Position numbers and translations under genes: made by a program. From contig PLBM01000119.1 of the NCBI GenBank assembly GCA_003134515.1, forward strand, positions 1 to 44,268: 44,268 nucleotides of DNA, written 5' to 3'. Below are positions 1-8,205 of the stretch, one piece after another (the stretch's first letter is position 1; each line of letters opens with the position of its first letter). The DNA is from Acidimicrobiaceae bacterium. GTDB taxonomy: Bacteria; Actinomycetota; Acidimicrobiia; Acidimicrobiales; RAAP-2. The notes under the pieces are model-generated. The model made no database searches and was not told the origin of the DNA. It saw only the letters and a program-made list of their open reading frames with translations.

Positions 1-680
1 GAGTGAACGTGGTCGGCACCCAGTGCGTGCTTGACGCCGCCGACGCCACCGTGCCGACATCGCTCACGGTCATCGTGAGCTCGGCCGAGGTCTATGGCGT
101 CGTCGCCGAAAAGGACCTGCCGCTACGTGAGAGCTTTCGAGTCGCGCCCGCGAATCCCTATTCGGCGAGCAAGGTCGAAGCGGAACACGTCGCCCACGAA
201 GCCGTGCGCGTTCGCGGCCAGCGGGTGATTGTCGCACGCCCGTTCAACCATCTGGGACCCGGTCAAGCACTCACATTCGTCGTTCCGGCACTCGTGAGTC
301 GACTGCTCGACGCCCGCGAGCGCGGGGAAGACGAGATAGCGGTCGGGGATCTCTCCACCCGTCGCGATTTCAGCGATGTTCGTGATGTGGTTCGTGCGTA
401 TCGCTTGCTGGCGCAGCTTGGAAAAGCCGGCGAGATCTACAACGTCGCCTCGGGCCACGACGTCGCCATACATGACATCGCGACCCAGTTGGTGAGTCGA
501 CTCGCGCCCGACGTGCGTCTCGTCGTGGATTCGACGCTGCTGCGCCCGAGTGAAGTTCCCGTCGCCAGAGGCAGCTACGAAAAGTTGCACGCCGCCACTG
601 GTTGGTCGGCGAATGTTCCCCTGCACGTGTCACTCGACGACGTCATTGACGATGTCGCGGCGCGCCGTCGCCAAGGGTAG
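1..680 (+). CDS. rmd: GDP-6-deoxy-D-mannose reductase-like NAD-dependent epimerase/dehydratase (5' truncated by window)
   Basis: Extended short-chain dehydrogenase that would reduce or epimerise a GDP-sugar in the cytoplasm. The reading frame is open to the left edge. It begins with an NVVGT segment, which in this family lies near residue 95, so the Rossmann glycine motif is missing and the GTG at base 3 is not the true start. Visible are the catalytic Ser region (SSAEVYG), the YSASK Tyr-Lys pair about 53 residues in, RPFNHLGPGQ, and the RRDFSDVRDVVRAY substrate segment. The C-terminal RPSEVPVARGSYEKLHAATGW segment is typical of Rmd enzymes that make GDP-rhamnose. A GDP-mannose 4,6-dehydratase or another GDP-hexose epimerase is the alternative. 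The downstream glycosyltransferase and the phosphomannomutase at 10610 fit a GDP-mannose-derived surface sugar. Confidence 0.85.
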   Translation, partial: VNVVGTQCVLDAADATVPTSLTVIVSSAEVYGVVAEKDLPLRESFRVAPANPYSASKVEAEHVAHEAVRVRGQRVIVARPFNHLGPGQALTFVVPALVSRLLDARERGEDEIAVGDLSTRRDFSDVRDVVRAYRLLAQLGKAGEIYNVASGHDVAIHDIATQLVSRLAPDVRLVVDSTLLRPSEVPVARGSYEKLHAATGWSANVPLHVSLDDVIDDVAARRRQG

Positions 681-759
681 ACATTTCTCCGCAGGTGAGG
701 GATATGAACGATTCAACGGCCCAGCAAGCACTTCTCGGCCCACTAGCCTTGATGTACTG

Positions 760-3700
760 ATGGACTCTCGTGCTCCGGCCGTTGTTGCCGTCATCGTTAC
801 CACTGGTTCTGGGCCGGGCCTTGAAGCCGCCGCGGCCTCCCTGGCGGCCCAGAACTATGAGGAGCTCAGCCTGCTCGTTGTAGCGAACGGGGATGCGCTG
901 CAGGTGCCTGAGCGTGTCGCCGCCGTCGCGCCTAACGCCTTTGTGCGCCTGCTCGACGAGAACCGAGGCTTTGGCGCCGCATGCAACGAGGCGGCCCTGA
1001 TGGTCGACGGATCGGCCTTTTTTCTCTTCTGTCACGACGACGTACGCCTCGAGCCCGACGCGGTGCAACTCATGGTTGAGGCGGCCTATCGGGCGAACGC
1101 CGGCGTCGTCACGCCAAAAGTCGTCGCCTACGAAGACTCGCTCGTGCTGTTGCACGTCGGCCAGACCAGTGACCGGTTCGGCGTCGTTCGTGAACGCGTC
1201 GTCTTTGGCGAGATCGATCACGGTCAACAGGACCTGGAGCGCGACGTTTTCGTCGCGCCAGGGGGCGTCACGTTGGTGCGCGCGGACCTCTTTTCGACGC
1301 TGCGCGGATTTGACCCACTCATCACCCTGTTCGGTGAGGATCTCGATTTCTGTTGGCGCGCCCAAGTAGCGGGCGCGCGCATCGTCGTGGCGCCCTTGGC
1401 CAAGGTCGCGCACCGCGAAACCCTCGCCACGGGCGAGCGGCCGGTCACGGCCTTGGGCACGCGGCGCGCGAGTCGCCAGGACCTTCACCGTCGCCACCAA
1501 CTTTTGGTCGTGGCGACCGGTTGGGGCCGACGTACCACGGTGTGGACCTTGATGATGCTCTTCGTGCTCGACATCTTTGAAGTGGCGCTCGCGCTGGTGG
1601 GACGCGACACGGACCGAGCAGGCGCCATTGTCAATTCGTGGCGTTGGCTCATCAAACAGCGCCGGCGCGTTCGTCAACGTCGTCGCCAACTGCAGGGACT
1701 TCGCGTGCTCTCTGACGCTGAGCTGCGTCGACTCCAAGTCGGCGGTGCCAATCGCTTGAAGCAGTTTCTCTTGACGTTGTTGCGTGAGGGTTACGACCGC
1801 GCGCGCGGGATTTTGCCCGCCGAGGGGAGCGTCGAGCCCTTCGATGAGCCCGAAGAGGCCGGCGTCGGCTTCGCCGCGGCGTTCTCCGAGGACGAGGAGT
1901 TCGACGAGATCGCCGAAAGCGAGTTGCTCGAGTTGCGCGCGCGCCCCTCGCGCTTGATGACTTCGTTTCGCGCTCAGGCGGCGGTCGTCGCGGTGCTAGG
2001 GGTGTTGTGGTTGATTGGCTCGCGCAACCTCGTCGCGACGCACTTGCCGTTGATTGGACGCCTGGCGCCGCTCGACTCGTGGTGGACAACGTGGCGCCAC
2101 TTCTTCGCGTCGTGGTCCTCGAACGGCGTGGGCACCGGCACGCCGGGCATGCCCGGCTACGGCGTGTTGGGTTTTGCGGGCACGTTCGTCTTTGGTCGCA
2201 TGGGCATCTTGCCCAGGGCGGTACTGATCTTCGCCGTGCCGCTTGGCGCGTACGGGATGGGTCGGCTCCTGAAAGACCGCGTGTCCAACCGCGCGCGCAT
2301 GATCGGCGCCTTCGCCTACGCGGCGATGCCGCTGGGATTCAACATGATCAGCCAAGGACGCGTCGACGTGTTGATCGTCGTCGCGAGTCTGCCCTTTATC
2401 GTGCGGCGGATCTTTGAGTTGATGGAAGTGCCGGGCTTTCGTCTTCGTCCGTACGGCGAGCCGGTGCCCTTTGGTCATCGGGGTTGGCGAAGCTCAGAAG
2501 CCGGTGAGCGCATGGAACTGATCATGCTCATCGCCATCGTGACGGCGATGGCACCCGCCACGCTGGTCGTCGTGGCGCTGGTGATCGTCGGGGTCGTGCT
2601 CGCGCGCCACTTCGAACCCGATCGGGGCCACGTCGTTCTAAGTCCCTGGCGGTTCCTCGGTTCACTTGTCGCCAACGTCGCGATCTTTCTGCTTCCCCTC
2701 AGCATCGACGTCATCTTGGCCGGTCGGCGGGCCCTCGAGGTCTTTGGACTTCCGCGCGGACCGTGGTCGGTTCCGTCGTTCACGCGGTTGTTGCGCGACG
2801 TCGACGGCACCTTTGGGGTGTCGTGGTGGGGCTGGCTCTTGCCGGTGGCGGCGCTCTTCGCCTTGGTGCTCTGTAAGGGAGAGCGCCGTCTCGTCGCGTC
2901 CAAGGCGCTCGCCATCGCCGCGGTGACCCTCGTGTTGACCGCGTTGGTCTCGCGTCATTGGTTGGGTTCATTCTCGCCGGACCTGGACGTGATGCTGGCG
3001 CTCTACGCGGTGATGCTCGCGCTGTTGATCGGGCTCGGCGTTAGCGCGTTGGAACACGATCTTCGAGACGCGGGCTTTGGCTGGCGCCAGTTCGCGGCCG
3101 GACTTTCGGTGGTGACCTTAGTGATGGCGAGTCTGCCCTTCCTCGCGAGTTTTGCCAGCGGACGTTTCGACTTACCCACCACCAGCGTCGCGGAGTCGCT
3201 CAGCGCTCTCGCGCCCACGAGCGCAGGCGGATATCGCGTGCTGTGGTTGGGCGACCCTTCGGTCTTACCCCTGCCGGGCTGGTCGGTGGCGCCCGGACTC
3301 GAGGCCGCGACGTCCATGAATGGGCTGCCCGGGGGCGCCACGCTCTTTAGTCCGCCCGACTCGGGCACGAGTGACGTGATCATGGAGGCCCTGCAGAGCG
3401 CCATGGCCGGGCGCACCGTTCGCCTTGGACAACTCCTCGCGCCCGCGGGCATATCAACGATCGTGGTGATGAACTCGTCGGCGCCCGAACTCGCGGGTGT
3501 CCAGCACGTGCCGCTGCACCGCGCACCCGAGGTCTTGGTGAGCGCGCTCAACAACCAAAGTGACCTCGCGCTGGAGCTGCATACGCAGTCGGTCGAAGTC
3601 TTTTCGAATTCGCTCTTTCACGGCATTGTGGCCGCGACGAGTCCGGGCTCGACCAAACTGACGCCGATCTTTAGCTCGTCGTCGTTTTCCGGAGCGCTCA

Positions 3701-4017
3701 CTTCGGGTTCGACGGTGGTCGCGGGGCTCGCCCCCGCGGGAGCCTTCGCGCTGGACGTGAACGGCAAGGCCGCGCCGCGCACCACCTTCAACACCTGGAC
3801 GCCGTTCTACCAAGTCGCCGCCACGGCCACCGCGCCCACGGGCACCGTCGTGTTGCATCAGTTCCCCTTCAACGGACTCATCGCGCTCTTCACCTTGGGC
3901 ATGTGGGGGATTGTCTGGCTCGGGTTTGGTTGGATTCATCGACTCGAGTGGCTCTTCACCGGGCGTCGGCGTCGTGTGAGTACACCGCGACCCGTCGAGG
4001 AGACGATCGATGCGTAG
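760..4017 (+). CDS. GT2 glycosyltransferase fused to a large polytopic membrane and extracytoplasmic part
   Basis: Predicted 1085-residue membrane glycosyltransferase. Residues 1-250 form a GT2 domain: VIVTT near residue 11, NRGFGAACNEAAL at 69-81, an HDDV in place of the usual DxD at 92-95, and FGEDLDFCWR at 191-200. A first hydrophobic segment lies near 260-282, then a charged linker rich in Arg and Glu. From about residue 405 there are many membrane helices, a soluble stretch, and a last helix near 1037-1060 before an Arg-rich tail. The frame is open from base 550 and overlaps the previous gene, but ATG 760 starts directly at the GT2 fold, so I chose it. The stop overlaps the DUF5719 start by 8 bases, which implies translational coupling. 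It probably builds a cell-envelope glycan; donor and acceptor cannot be read from the sequence. Confidence 0.85.
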   Translation: MDSRAPAVVAVIVTTGSGPGLEAAAASLAAQNYEELSLLVVANGDALQVPERVAAVAPNAFVRLLDENRGFGAACNEAALMVDGSAFFLFCHDDVRLEPDAVQLMVEAAYRANAGVVTPKVVAYEDSLVLLHVGQTSDRFGVVRERVVFGEIDHGQQDLERDVFVAPGGVTLVRADLFSTLRGFDPLITLFGEDLDFCWRAQVAGARIVVAPLAKVAHRETLATGERPVTALGTRRASRQDLHRRHQLLVVATGWGRRTTVWTLMMLFVLDIFEVALALVGRDTDRAGAIVNSWRWLIKQRRRVRQRRRQLQGLRVLSDAELRRLQVGGANRLKQFLLTLLREGYDRARGILPAEGSVEPFDEPEEAGVGFAAAFSEDEEFDEIAESELLELRARPSRLMTSFRAQAAVVAVLGVLWLIGSRNLVATHLPLIGRLAPLDSWWTTWRHFFASWSSNGVGTGTPGMPGYGVLGFAGTFVFGRMGILPRAVLIFAVPLGAYGMGRLLKDRVSNRARMIGAFAYAAMPLGFNMISQGRVDVLIVVASLPFIVRRIFELMEVPGFRLRPYGEPVPFGHRGWRSSEAGERMELIMLIAIVTAMAPATLVVVALVIVGVVLARHFEPDRGHVVLSPWRFLGSLVANVAIFLLPLSIDVILAGRRALEVFGLPRGPWSVPSFTRLLRDVDGTFGVSWWGWLLPVAALFALVLCKGERRLVASKALAIAAVTLVLTALVSRHWLGSFSPDLDVMLALYAVMLALLIGLGVSALEHDLRDAGFGWRQFAAGLSVVTLVMASLPFLASFASGRFDLPTTSVAESLSALAPTSAGGYRVLWLGDPSVLPLPGWSVAPGLEAATSMNGLPGGATLFSPPDSGTSDVIMEALQSAMAGRTVRLGQLLAPAGISTIVVMNSSAPELAGVQHVPLHRAPEVLVSALNNQSDLALELHTQSVEVFSNSLFHGIVAATSPGSTKLTPIFSSSSFSGALTSGSTVVAGLAPAGAFALDVNGKAAPRTTFNTWTPFYQVAATATAPTGTVVLHQFPFNGLIALFTLGMWGIVWLGFGWIHRLEWLFTGRRRRVSTPRPVEETIDA

Positions 4018-5371
4018 GGTTCGTCGTCTCCCACTGATCGTGGTCGTGATCGGGGCGTTCGTCGCGACCGGCGTCGTGACTTCGCTCCAGAGAGCGACGA
4101 ATCCCTCCCAACTGCCCAGTGGCCTCGCGGTCTCTTTGAACGCCGAGTCGACCGCGCTCTACTGCACGGGCATCTCCGCTAACCCCGGACGACCGGGACG
4201 CGTCACGTTCTATAACACGTCGCCGGCCAGTCGCCGGCTCAGCGTGAGTGTGGTCTCGGATAAGGGCCACACCTTCACCACCTCTATTGAACTGTCCGGC
4301 CACGCCTCGCAGTCGATCGAGCCCAGCGCGGTCGACCCGGGCAACAACTTCGCGGTCGCGGTGCAGATCAATGGCGGCGGCGTGGTGGGCGAAGAGATCG
4401 CTGGCACTCGGCACACAGAGGTGCCCTGCGTGGCGAACGGGGTCACGCAGTGGTACGCCACGGGCTTTAACACCCTGGTCGGATCGAGTGCGTACTTAAG
4501 CGTCTACAACCCCACGGCGACGACGGCGGTCTTCAACGCCTCGATCTACACCACGTCGGGCTTCTCGGCACCCCAGTCGTTTCAAGGACTCTCGGTGCCC
4601 GCGCACACCCAAAGTGAAATCAATCTCGGCACCGAGGTCGTCGACACCGCCAACGTGGGCGTCGGGTTGATGGTGGTACGCGGCTCGATCGTGGTGGTAG
4701 GCGTGCAGGACGCCAATGGGGTCGTGTCGCTCGACCCCGGCGAGACGAGCACGGCGAACGAGACGTGGTTCCCCCTCGTCACCACGGCCCAAGGCGCGAC
4801 GGCGCAGATTCGAGTGGCCAACCCCAGCCACGTAAGGGCCGACGTCACGCTCGACGTCACGCTCGGCAAGTACCACGTGGTGGCCCAGACCTTGTCATTG
4901 GCGCCCTTCAGCACGGGTTTGATCAACGTCACCCCGAACCCGGCGATTCCGGCCGCCGGGTTCGCGAACCTGACGCTGCATTCGAGCGCGCCGGTCGTGA
5001 GTGCGCTGGCTACGGGCACCAGTACGTGGATGGCGCTCTCCTCGCCCTTCACTCCGGGCAACGCATTTTTGGTCAACGACTTCACCCAGTTCGGTTTTGG
5101 CGCCGCCACGGTGACCAACACTTCGTCGGTGCCCATCACGGTCAACGTGACGTCTTATCGCCGAACGACGCTCAAAGTCAACAGTGAGGTCGGCACGATA
5201 ACACTCGCGAGTGGCCAGTCCCAGAGCCTCTTTCAATCGGTGCCCTCGTTCTCGAGCAAGCCGAGCGCGACCTTTCTCGTGTCGTCCTCGAAGCTTTCGA
5301 TGGTCGTGTCCTTGACGTTGGCCACGCGCCCTCCCGGGCTGTACGTGGTGGCGCCCTTAGACGGCCGGTAG
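4010..5371 (+). CDS. DUF5719 family secreted or membrane-anchored protein
   Basis: A 453-residue protein with an N-terminal Arg-rich end and one hydrophobic segment (about residues 7-25), then an extracytoplasmic region of repeated beta-type segments rich in Ser, Thr, Val and Asn. Several units have the pattern W(Y/F)xxxG or W(F)P followed by a beta strand and YNP or NPS, as in YLSVYNPTATTA and IRVANPSHVRA, which suggests repeated immunoglobulin-like domains. It matches my recollection of DUF5719, whose genes sit directly after a giant membrane glycosyltransferase in many actinobacteria. The function of the family is unknown. The 8-base overlap with the glycosyltransferase suggests that the two act together at the cell surface. 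Its 3' end overlaps the convergent ftsH gene by 15 bases. Confidence 0.8.
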   Translation: MRRVRRLPLIVVVIGAFVATGVVTSLQRATNPSQLPSGLAVSLNAESTALYCTGISANPGRPGRVTFYNTSPASRRLSVSVVSDKGHTFTTSIELSGHASQSIEPSAVDPGNNFAVAVQINGGGVVGEEIAGTRHTEVPCVANGVTQWYATGFNTLVGSSAYLSVYNPTATTAVFNASIYTTSGFSAPQSFQGLSVPAHTQSEINLGTEVVDTANVGVGLMVVRGSIVVVGVQDANGVVSLDPGETSTANETWFPLVTTAQGATAQIRVANPSHVRADVTLDVTLGKYHVVAQTLSLAPFSTGLINVTPNPAIPAAGFANLTLHSSAPVVSALATGTSTWMALSSPFTPGNAFLVNDFTQFGFGAATVTNTSSVPITVNVTSYRRTTLKVNSEVGTITLASGQSQSLFQSVPSFSSKPSATFLVSSSKLSMVVSLTLATRPPGLYVVAPLDGR

Positions 5372-7381
5372 TTTCGGTGGCTGCCAGTTCGGCGCCGGCG
5401 CCGGATTCGTCGAGGGCGACGCCGCGGCCGGGGCCGCGATCACCGCTTCCTTGGAGGGCGCGGTTTTGCCGATCTGACTGAGCGACTTGACCGTCTTAGT
5501 ACCTTCTGGGTGCACCGGCTCGCCGTGCGCCTCGTCGATCAATCGGGCTGCTTCGGCGCCCTCGATCGTCTCGCGTTCGAGCAACGCGCGCGTCAGTGAT
5601 TCGAGGCCGCGACGGTGCAGCGTCAGCACCTCGATGGCGCGCGACTCCTGCTCTCGTAGGATGCGCTCGATCTCGTCGTCGATGACCTTGGAAGTGTGGT
5701 CGGAGTAGTCGCGTGTGTGCATGAGGTCCTCGCCCAAGAACACCTGGTTGTTCGAACCCCAGGCCATGGGTCCGATCTCTTTGGACATGCCCCACTCGCG
5801 CACCATTCGCCGCGCCAGTTCGGTGTTGCGCTGGAGGTCGTCCGCGGCACCCGTCGAGAGGTCGCCGTAGACGAGCAGCTCGGCGACGCGTCCGCCCATG
5901 CGCATGCACAGCGAGTCTTCGAGGTGTTGGCGCGCCATGATATGGCGGTCCTCCTCGGGCAGCGTCATGGTCACCCCGAGCGCCATGCCCCGAGGGATGA
6001 TCGTGATCTTGTGCAGGGGGTCGGTCTTATCGAGTACGTAGGCCAGCACCGCGTGACCGCTTTCGTGAAAGGCGATGCGCTCACGCTCTGCGTCTTGGAG
6101 GACCATGGTGTCGCGCTCTTGGCCCATCAGGACCCGGTCGCGCGAGGACTCGAAGTCCTCCATGCCGATGGTGGTCGAGTTACGACGAACGGCGTGCAGG
6201 GCCGCCTCGTTGACCAGGTTGGCCAAGTCGGCGCCGCTCATGCCCGGCGTGCCGCGCGCGACGATCATCATGTCGACCGAGGCGTCGAGCGGTTTACCCT
6301 TGGCGTGCACTTCCAGGATCGGCAGTCGTTCCTCCAAGTCCGGCAGGGGCACCACGATTTGACGGTCGAAGCGGCCTGGACGTAGCAGCGCCGGGTCCAA
6401 GACGTCGGGCCGGTTCGTCGCGGCAATGACCACGATGCCCTCGGTCGGTTCAAAGCCGTCCATCTCGCTCAACATCTGGTTCAGGGTCTGTTCGCGCTCG
6501 TCGTGTCCGCCGCCAAGTCCCGCGCCGCGTTTTCGACCGATCGAGTCAAGCTCGTCGACGAAGACAATCGCCGGCGACTGTTTGCGGGCCGTGGCGAAGA
6601 GGTCGCGCACGCGGCTCGCGCCCACGCCCACGAACATCTCCATGAAGTCCGATCCCGAGACGGAGAAGAACGGCACGCCCGCCTCACCCGCGACGGCGCG
6701 CGCGAGCATGGTCTTGCCGGTGCCCGGTGGTCCTACGAGCAAGATGCCCTTTGGTATGTTCGCGCCGATGGTCTTGTAGCGCAGCGGACTCTTTAGGAAC
6801 TCGACCACTTCGCTGATCTCAGACTTCACGCCGAGGTAGCCCGCGACGTCGGCGAAGGTGGTCTTGGGGTGGTCCTCATTGAACTGCTTGGCTTTGGAGC
6901 GCCCGACCGACATCATGCCGTTCATCTGTCCGCGCGCCTGGCGACTCACGTAGAACATGAAGGCGCCAAAGATGAGGATCCAGATCAGGTAGGGCAACAG
7001 CGTCCCGGCCAGGCTCGAGGGGTTAGCGAAGGTGACGTTGACGTTGTTGGTTCGAAGGGTGCTCACCTCGGCCGACAGGGCCGGAATCGGTCCATTCGTG
7101 GTGTAGTTCGTGCCGTTGCTCAGCTGGCCGGTAATCACGCCGTTGGAGTTATTGATGCTGGACGAGATCACGGACCCCTGGCGGGCGTCGCGGATGAGGG
7201 TGGAATAGGTGATGGTCTTGACGTTCTTATTGGAAAAGAATGACGGAATGACCAAGACCCCCAGGATGAAGGCGATGAGCGCGATCATGATGATCCGTCG
7301 GCGCATCTGGGGCGCCATCGGCCGCTCACCGCCTGGTAGAAACTTCTTGATTCCGTTTTGCTCGTTTGGGGCTTCGGCCAC
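5357..7381 (-). CDS. ftsH: ATP-dependent zinc metalloprotease FtsH
   Basis: Membrane-anchored AAA+ protease that unfolds and degrades membrane and soluble proteins. The 674 residues show a membrane segment at about 28-48, a small periplasmic domain, a second membrane segment at about 127-145, Walker A GPPGTGKT at 217-224, Walker B FVDELD at 274-279, pore motif FVG near 250, arginine-finger region RPGRFDR at 334-340, and zinc site HESGH at 439-443 with a candidate third ligand Asp 515. Two segments differ from the textbook forms: [12 protein letters not shown] where DVAGxDEAKEEL is usual, and [11 protein letters not shown] for DEIDAVGRQRG. This suggests a lineage-specific paralogue. The tail is Ala/Pro rich. 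The start is GTG without a clear ribosome site, so a leaderless transcript is possible. Confidence 0.96.
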   Translation of the reverse strand: MAEAPNEQNGIKKFLPGGERPMAPQMRRRIIMIALIAFILGVLVIPSFFSNKNVKTITYSTLIRDARQGSVISSSINNSNGVITGQLSNGTNYTTNGPIPALSAEVSTLRTNNVNVTFANPSSLAGTLLPYLIWILIFGAFMFYVSRQARGQMNGMMSVGRSKAKQFNEDHPKTTFADVAGYLGVKSEISEVVEFLKSPLRYKTIGANIPKGILLVGPPGTGKTMLARAVAGEAGVPFFSVSGSDFMEMFVGVGASRVRDLFATARKQSPAIVFVDELDSIGRKRGAGLGGGHDEREQTLNQMLSEMDGFEPTEGIVVIAATNRPDVLDPALLRPGRFDRQIVVPLPDLEERLPILEVHAKGKPLDASVDMMIVARGTPGMSGADLANLVNEAALHAVRRNSTTIGMEDFESSRDRVLMGQERDTMVLQDAERERIAFHESGHAVLAYVLDKTDPLHKITIIPRGMALGVTMTLPEEDRHIMARQHLEDSLCMRMGGRVAELLVYGDLSTGAADDLQRNTELARRMVREWGMSKEIGPMAWGSNNQVFLGEDLMHTRDYSDHTSKVIDDEIERILREQESRAIEVLTLHRRGLESLTRALLERETIEGAEAARLIDEAHGEPVHPEGTKTVKSLSQIGKTAPSKEAVIAAPAAASPSTNPAPAPNWQPPKLPAV

Positions 7382-7455
7382 GTATCTAATCTAGAGGTCA
7401 TCAGTCACAAGTCGGCTGCGCCTGTGCAAAACCTCAAGTTGAAAGCGTTACGCCT

Positions 7456-8205
7456 TTGAGTCCTCCATCGATACCACCACTGGCGCAGCGACCTCGCGTC
7501 GTTGCGATCGTGGTGGCGAGCTTTATCGGATTTTTAGCCGGCCAGATCCTCGCGCTACTTTTCAATCTGGTCGGTACGCTCGTCACGCACTATCCGGGCG
7601 GGCTGAACGCACTCGCTCGAGCCAGCACGCCGCCGTGGTGGTCGAACGCGCTCGGTTTAGCGGGACTCTGGGCGGGCTTCGCCGCGGCGATCTACTACGC
7701 CTATCACGAGGGACACCTGCGCGCACTGCCGGATCAGTGGCGCCCACGGCGAAGCGATCTCGTCTACGTGGTGCTGGGTGTCGCCTGTCAACTGGCGGTC
7801 GACCTTCTCTACGCCCCCTTTCACTTGAAGAGTCTCAACCGGCCAGTGCACCATCTCTTCAACGCGGCGCACGGACCGACCTTCGTACTCGTCGCCCTCA
7901 TGACGACTCTCCTCGCGCCGTTCTTCGAAGAGTGGCTATTTCGCGGCGTCATCTTTCGAGCAATTGCCGAAGGAGCGACGGGGATGTCGAGTCGTCGCGC
8001 GGTCGCGTTCGGCGTTGTCGTCAGCGCTTGTCTCTTCGGCCTGGCGCACGGCGAGGCGGTGCAGTTCGTGGGACTGGCGCTCTTTGGCGTCGTCCTGGCG
8101 GTACTGGTTCAGCGCACGAAACGCCTCGTGCCGAGTTTCGTCACTCACGTCTCATTTAACGCCGTCGCCCTCGTCGCGCTGATGGCCCAGCGCGCGGGAC
8201 ACTGA
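7456..8205 (+). CDS. CPBP family intramembrane glutamic endopeptidase
   Basis: Polytopic membrane protease of the CAAX-protease and bacteriocin-processing (Abi) family, 249 residues. The family motifs are present: EEWLFRG (motif 1, with the paired Glu residues and Arg) near residues 156-162, FGLAHG (motif 2 His) near 194-199, and HVSFNA (motif 3) near 232-237. About six hydrophobic helices are visible. The start is TTG; a GAAAG about ten bases upstream is the only ribosome-site candidate, so the start is uncertain by some residues. The stop overlaps the next ATG by one base (TGATG), placing it in an operon with the GT-C-like protein. Substrate unknown. It is divergent from ftsH with a 74-base gap. 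Confidence 0.88.
   Translation: MSPPSIPPLAQRPRVVAIVVASFIGFLAGQILALLFNLVGTLVTHYPGGLNALARASTPPWWSNALGLAGLWAGFAAAIYYAYHEGHLRALPDQWRPRRSDLVYVVLGVACQLAVDLLYAPFHLKSLNRPVHHLFNAAHGPTFVLVALMTTLLAPFFEEWLFRGVIFRAIAEGATGMSSRRAVAFGVVVSACLFGLAHGEAVQFVGLALFGVVLAVLVQRTKRLVPSFVTHVSFNAVALVALMAQRAGH

Noticed and set aside
550-759. N-terminal extension of the GT2 fusion overlapping the reductase gene
   Set aside because: The extra residues read like an out-of-frame translation of the reductase end; ATG 760 begins the fold.
5740-5760. GTTCGAACCCC resembling a tRNA T-arm
   Set aside because: It lies inside ftsH in conserved coding sequence with no cloverleaf around it.
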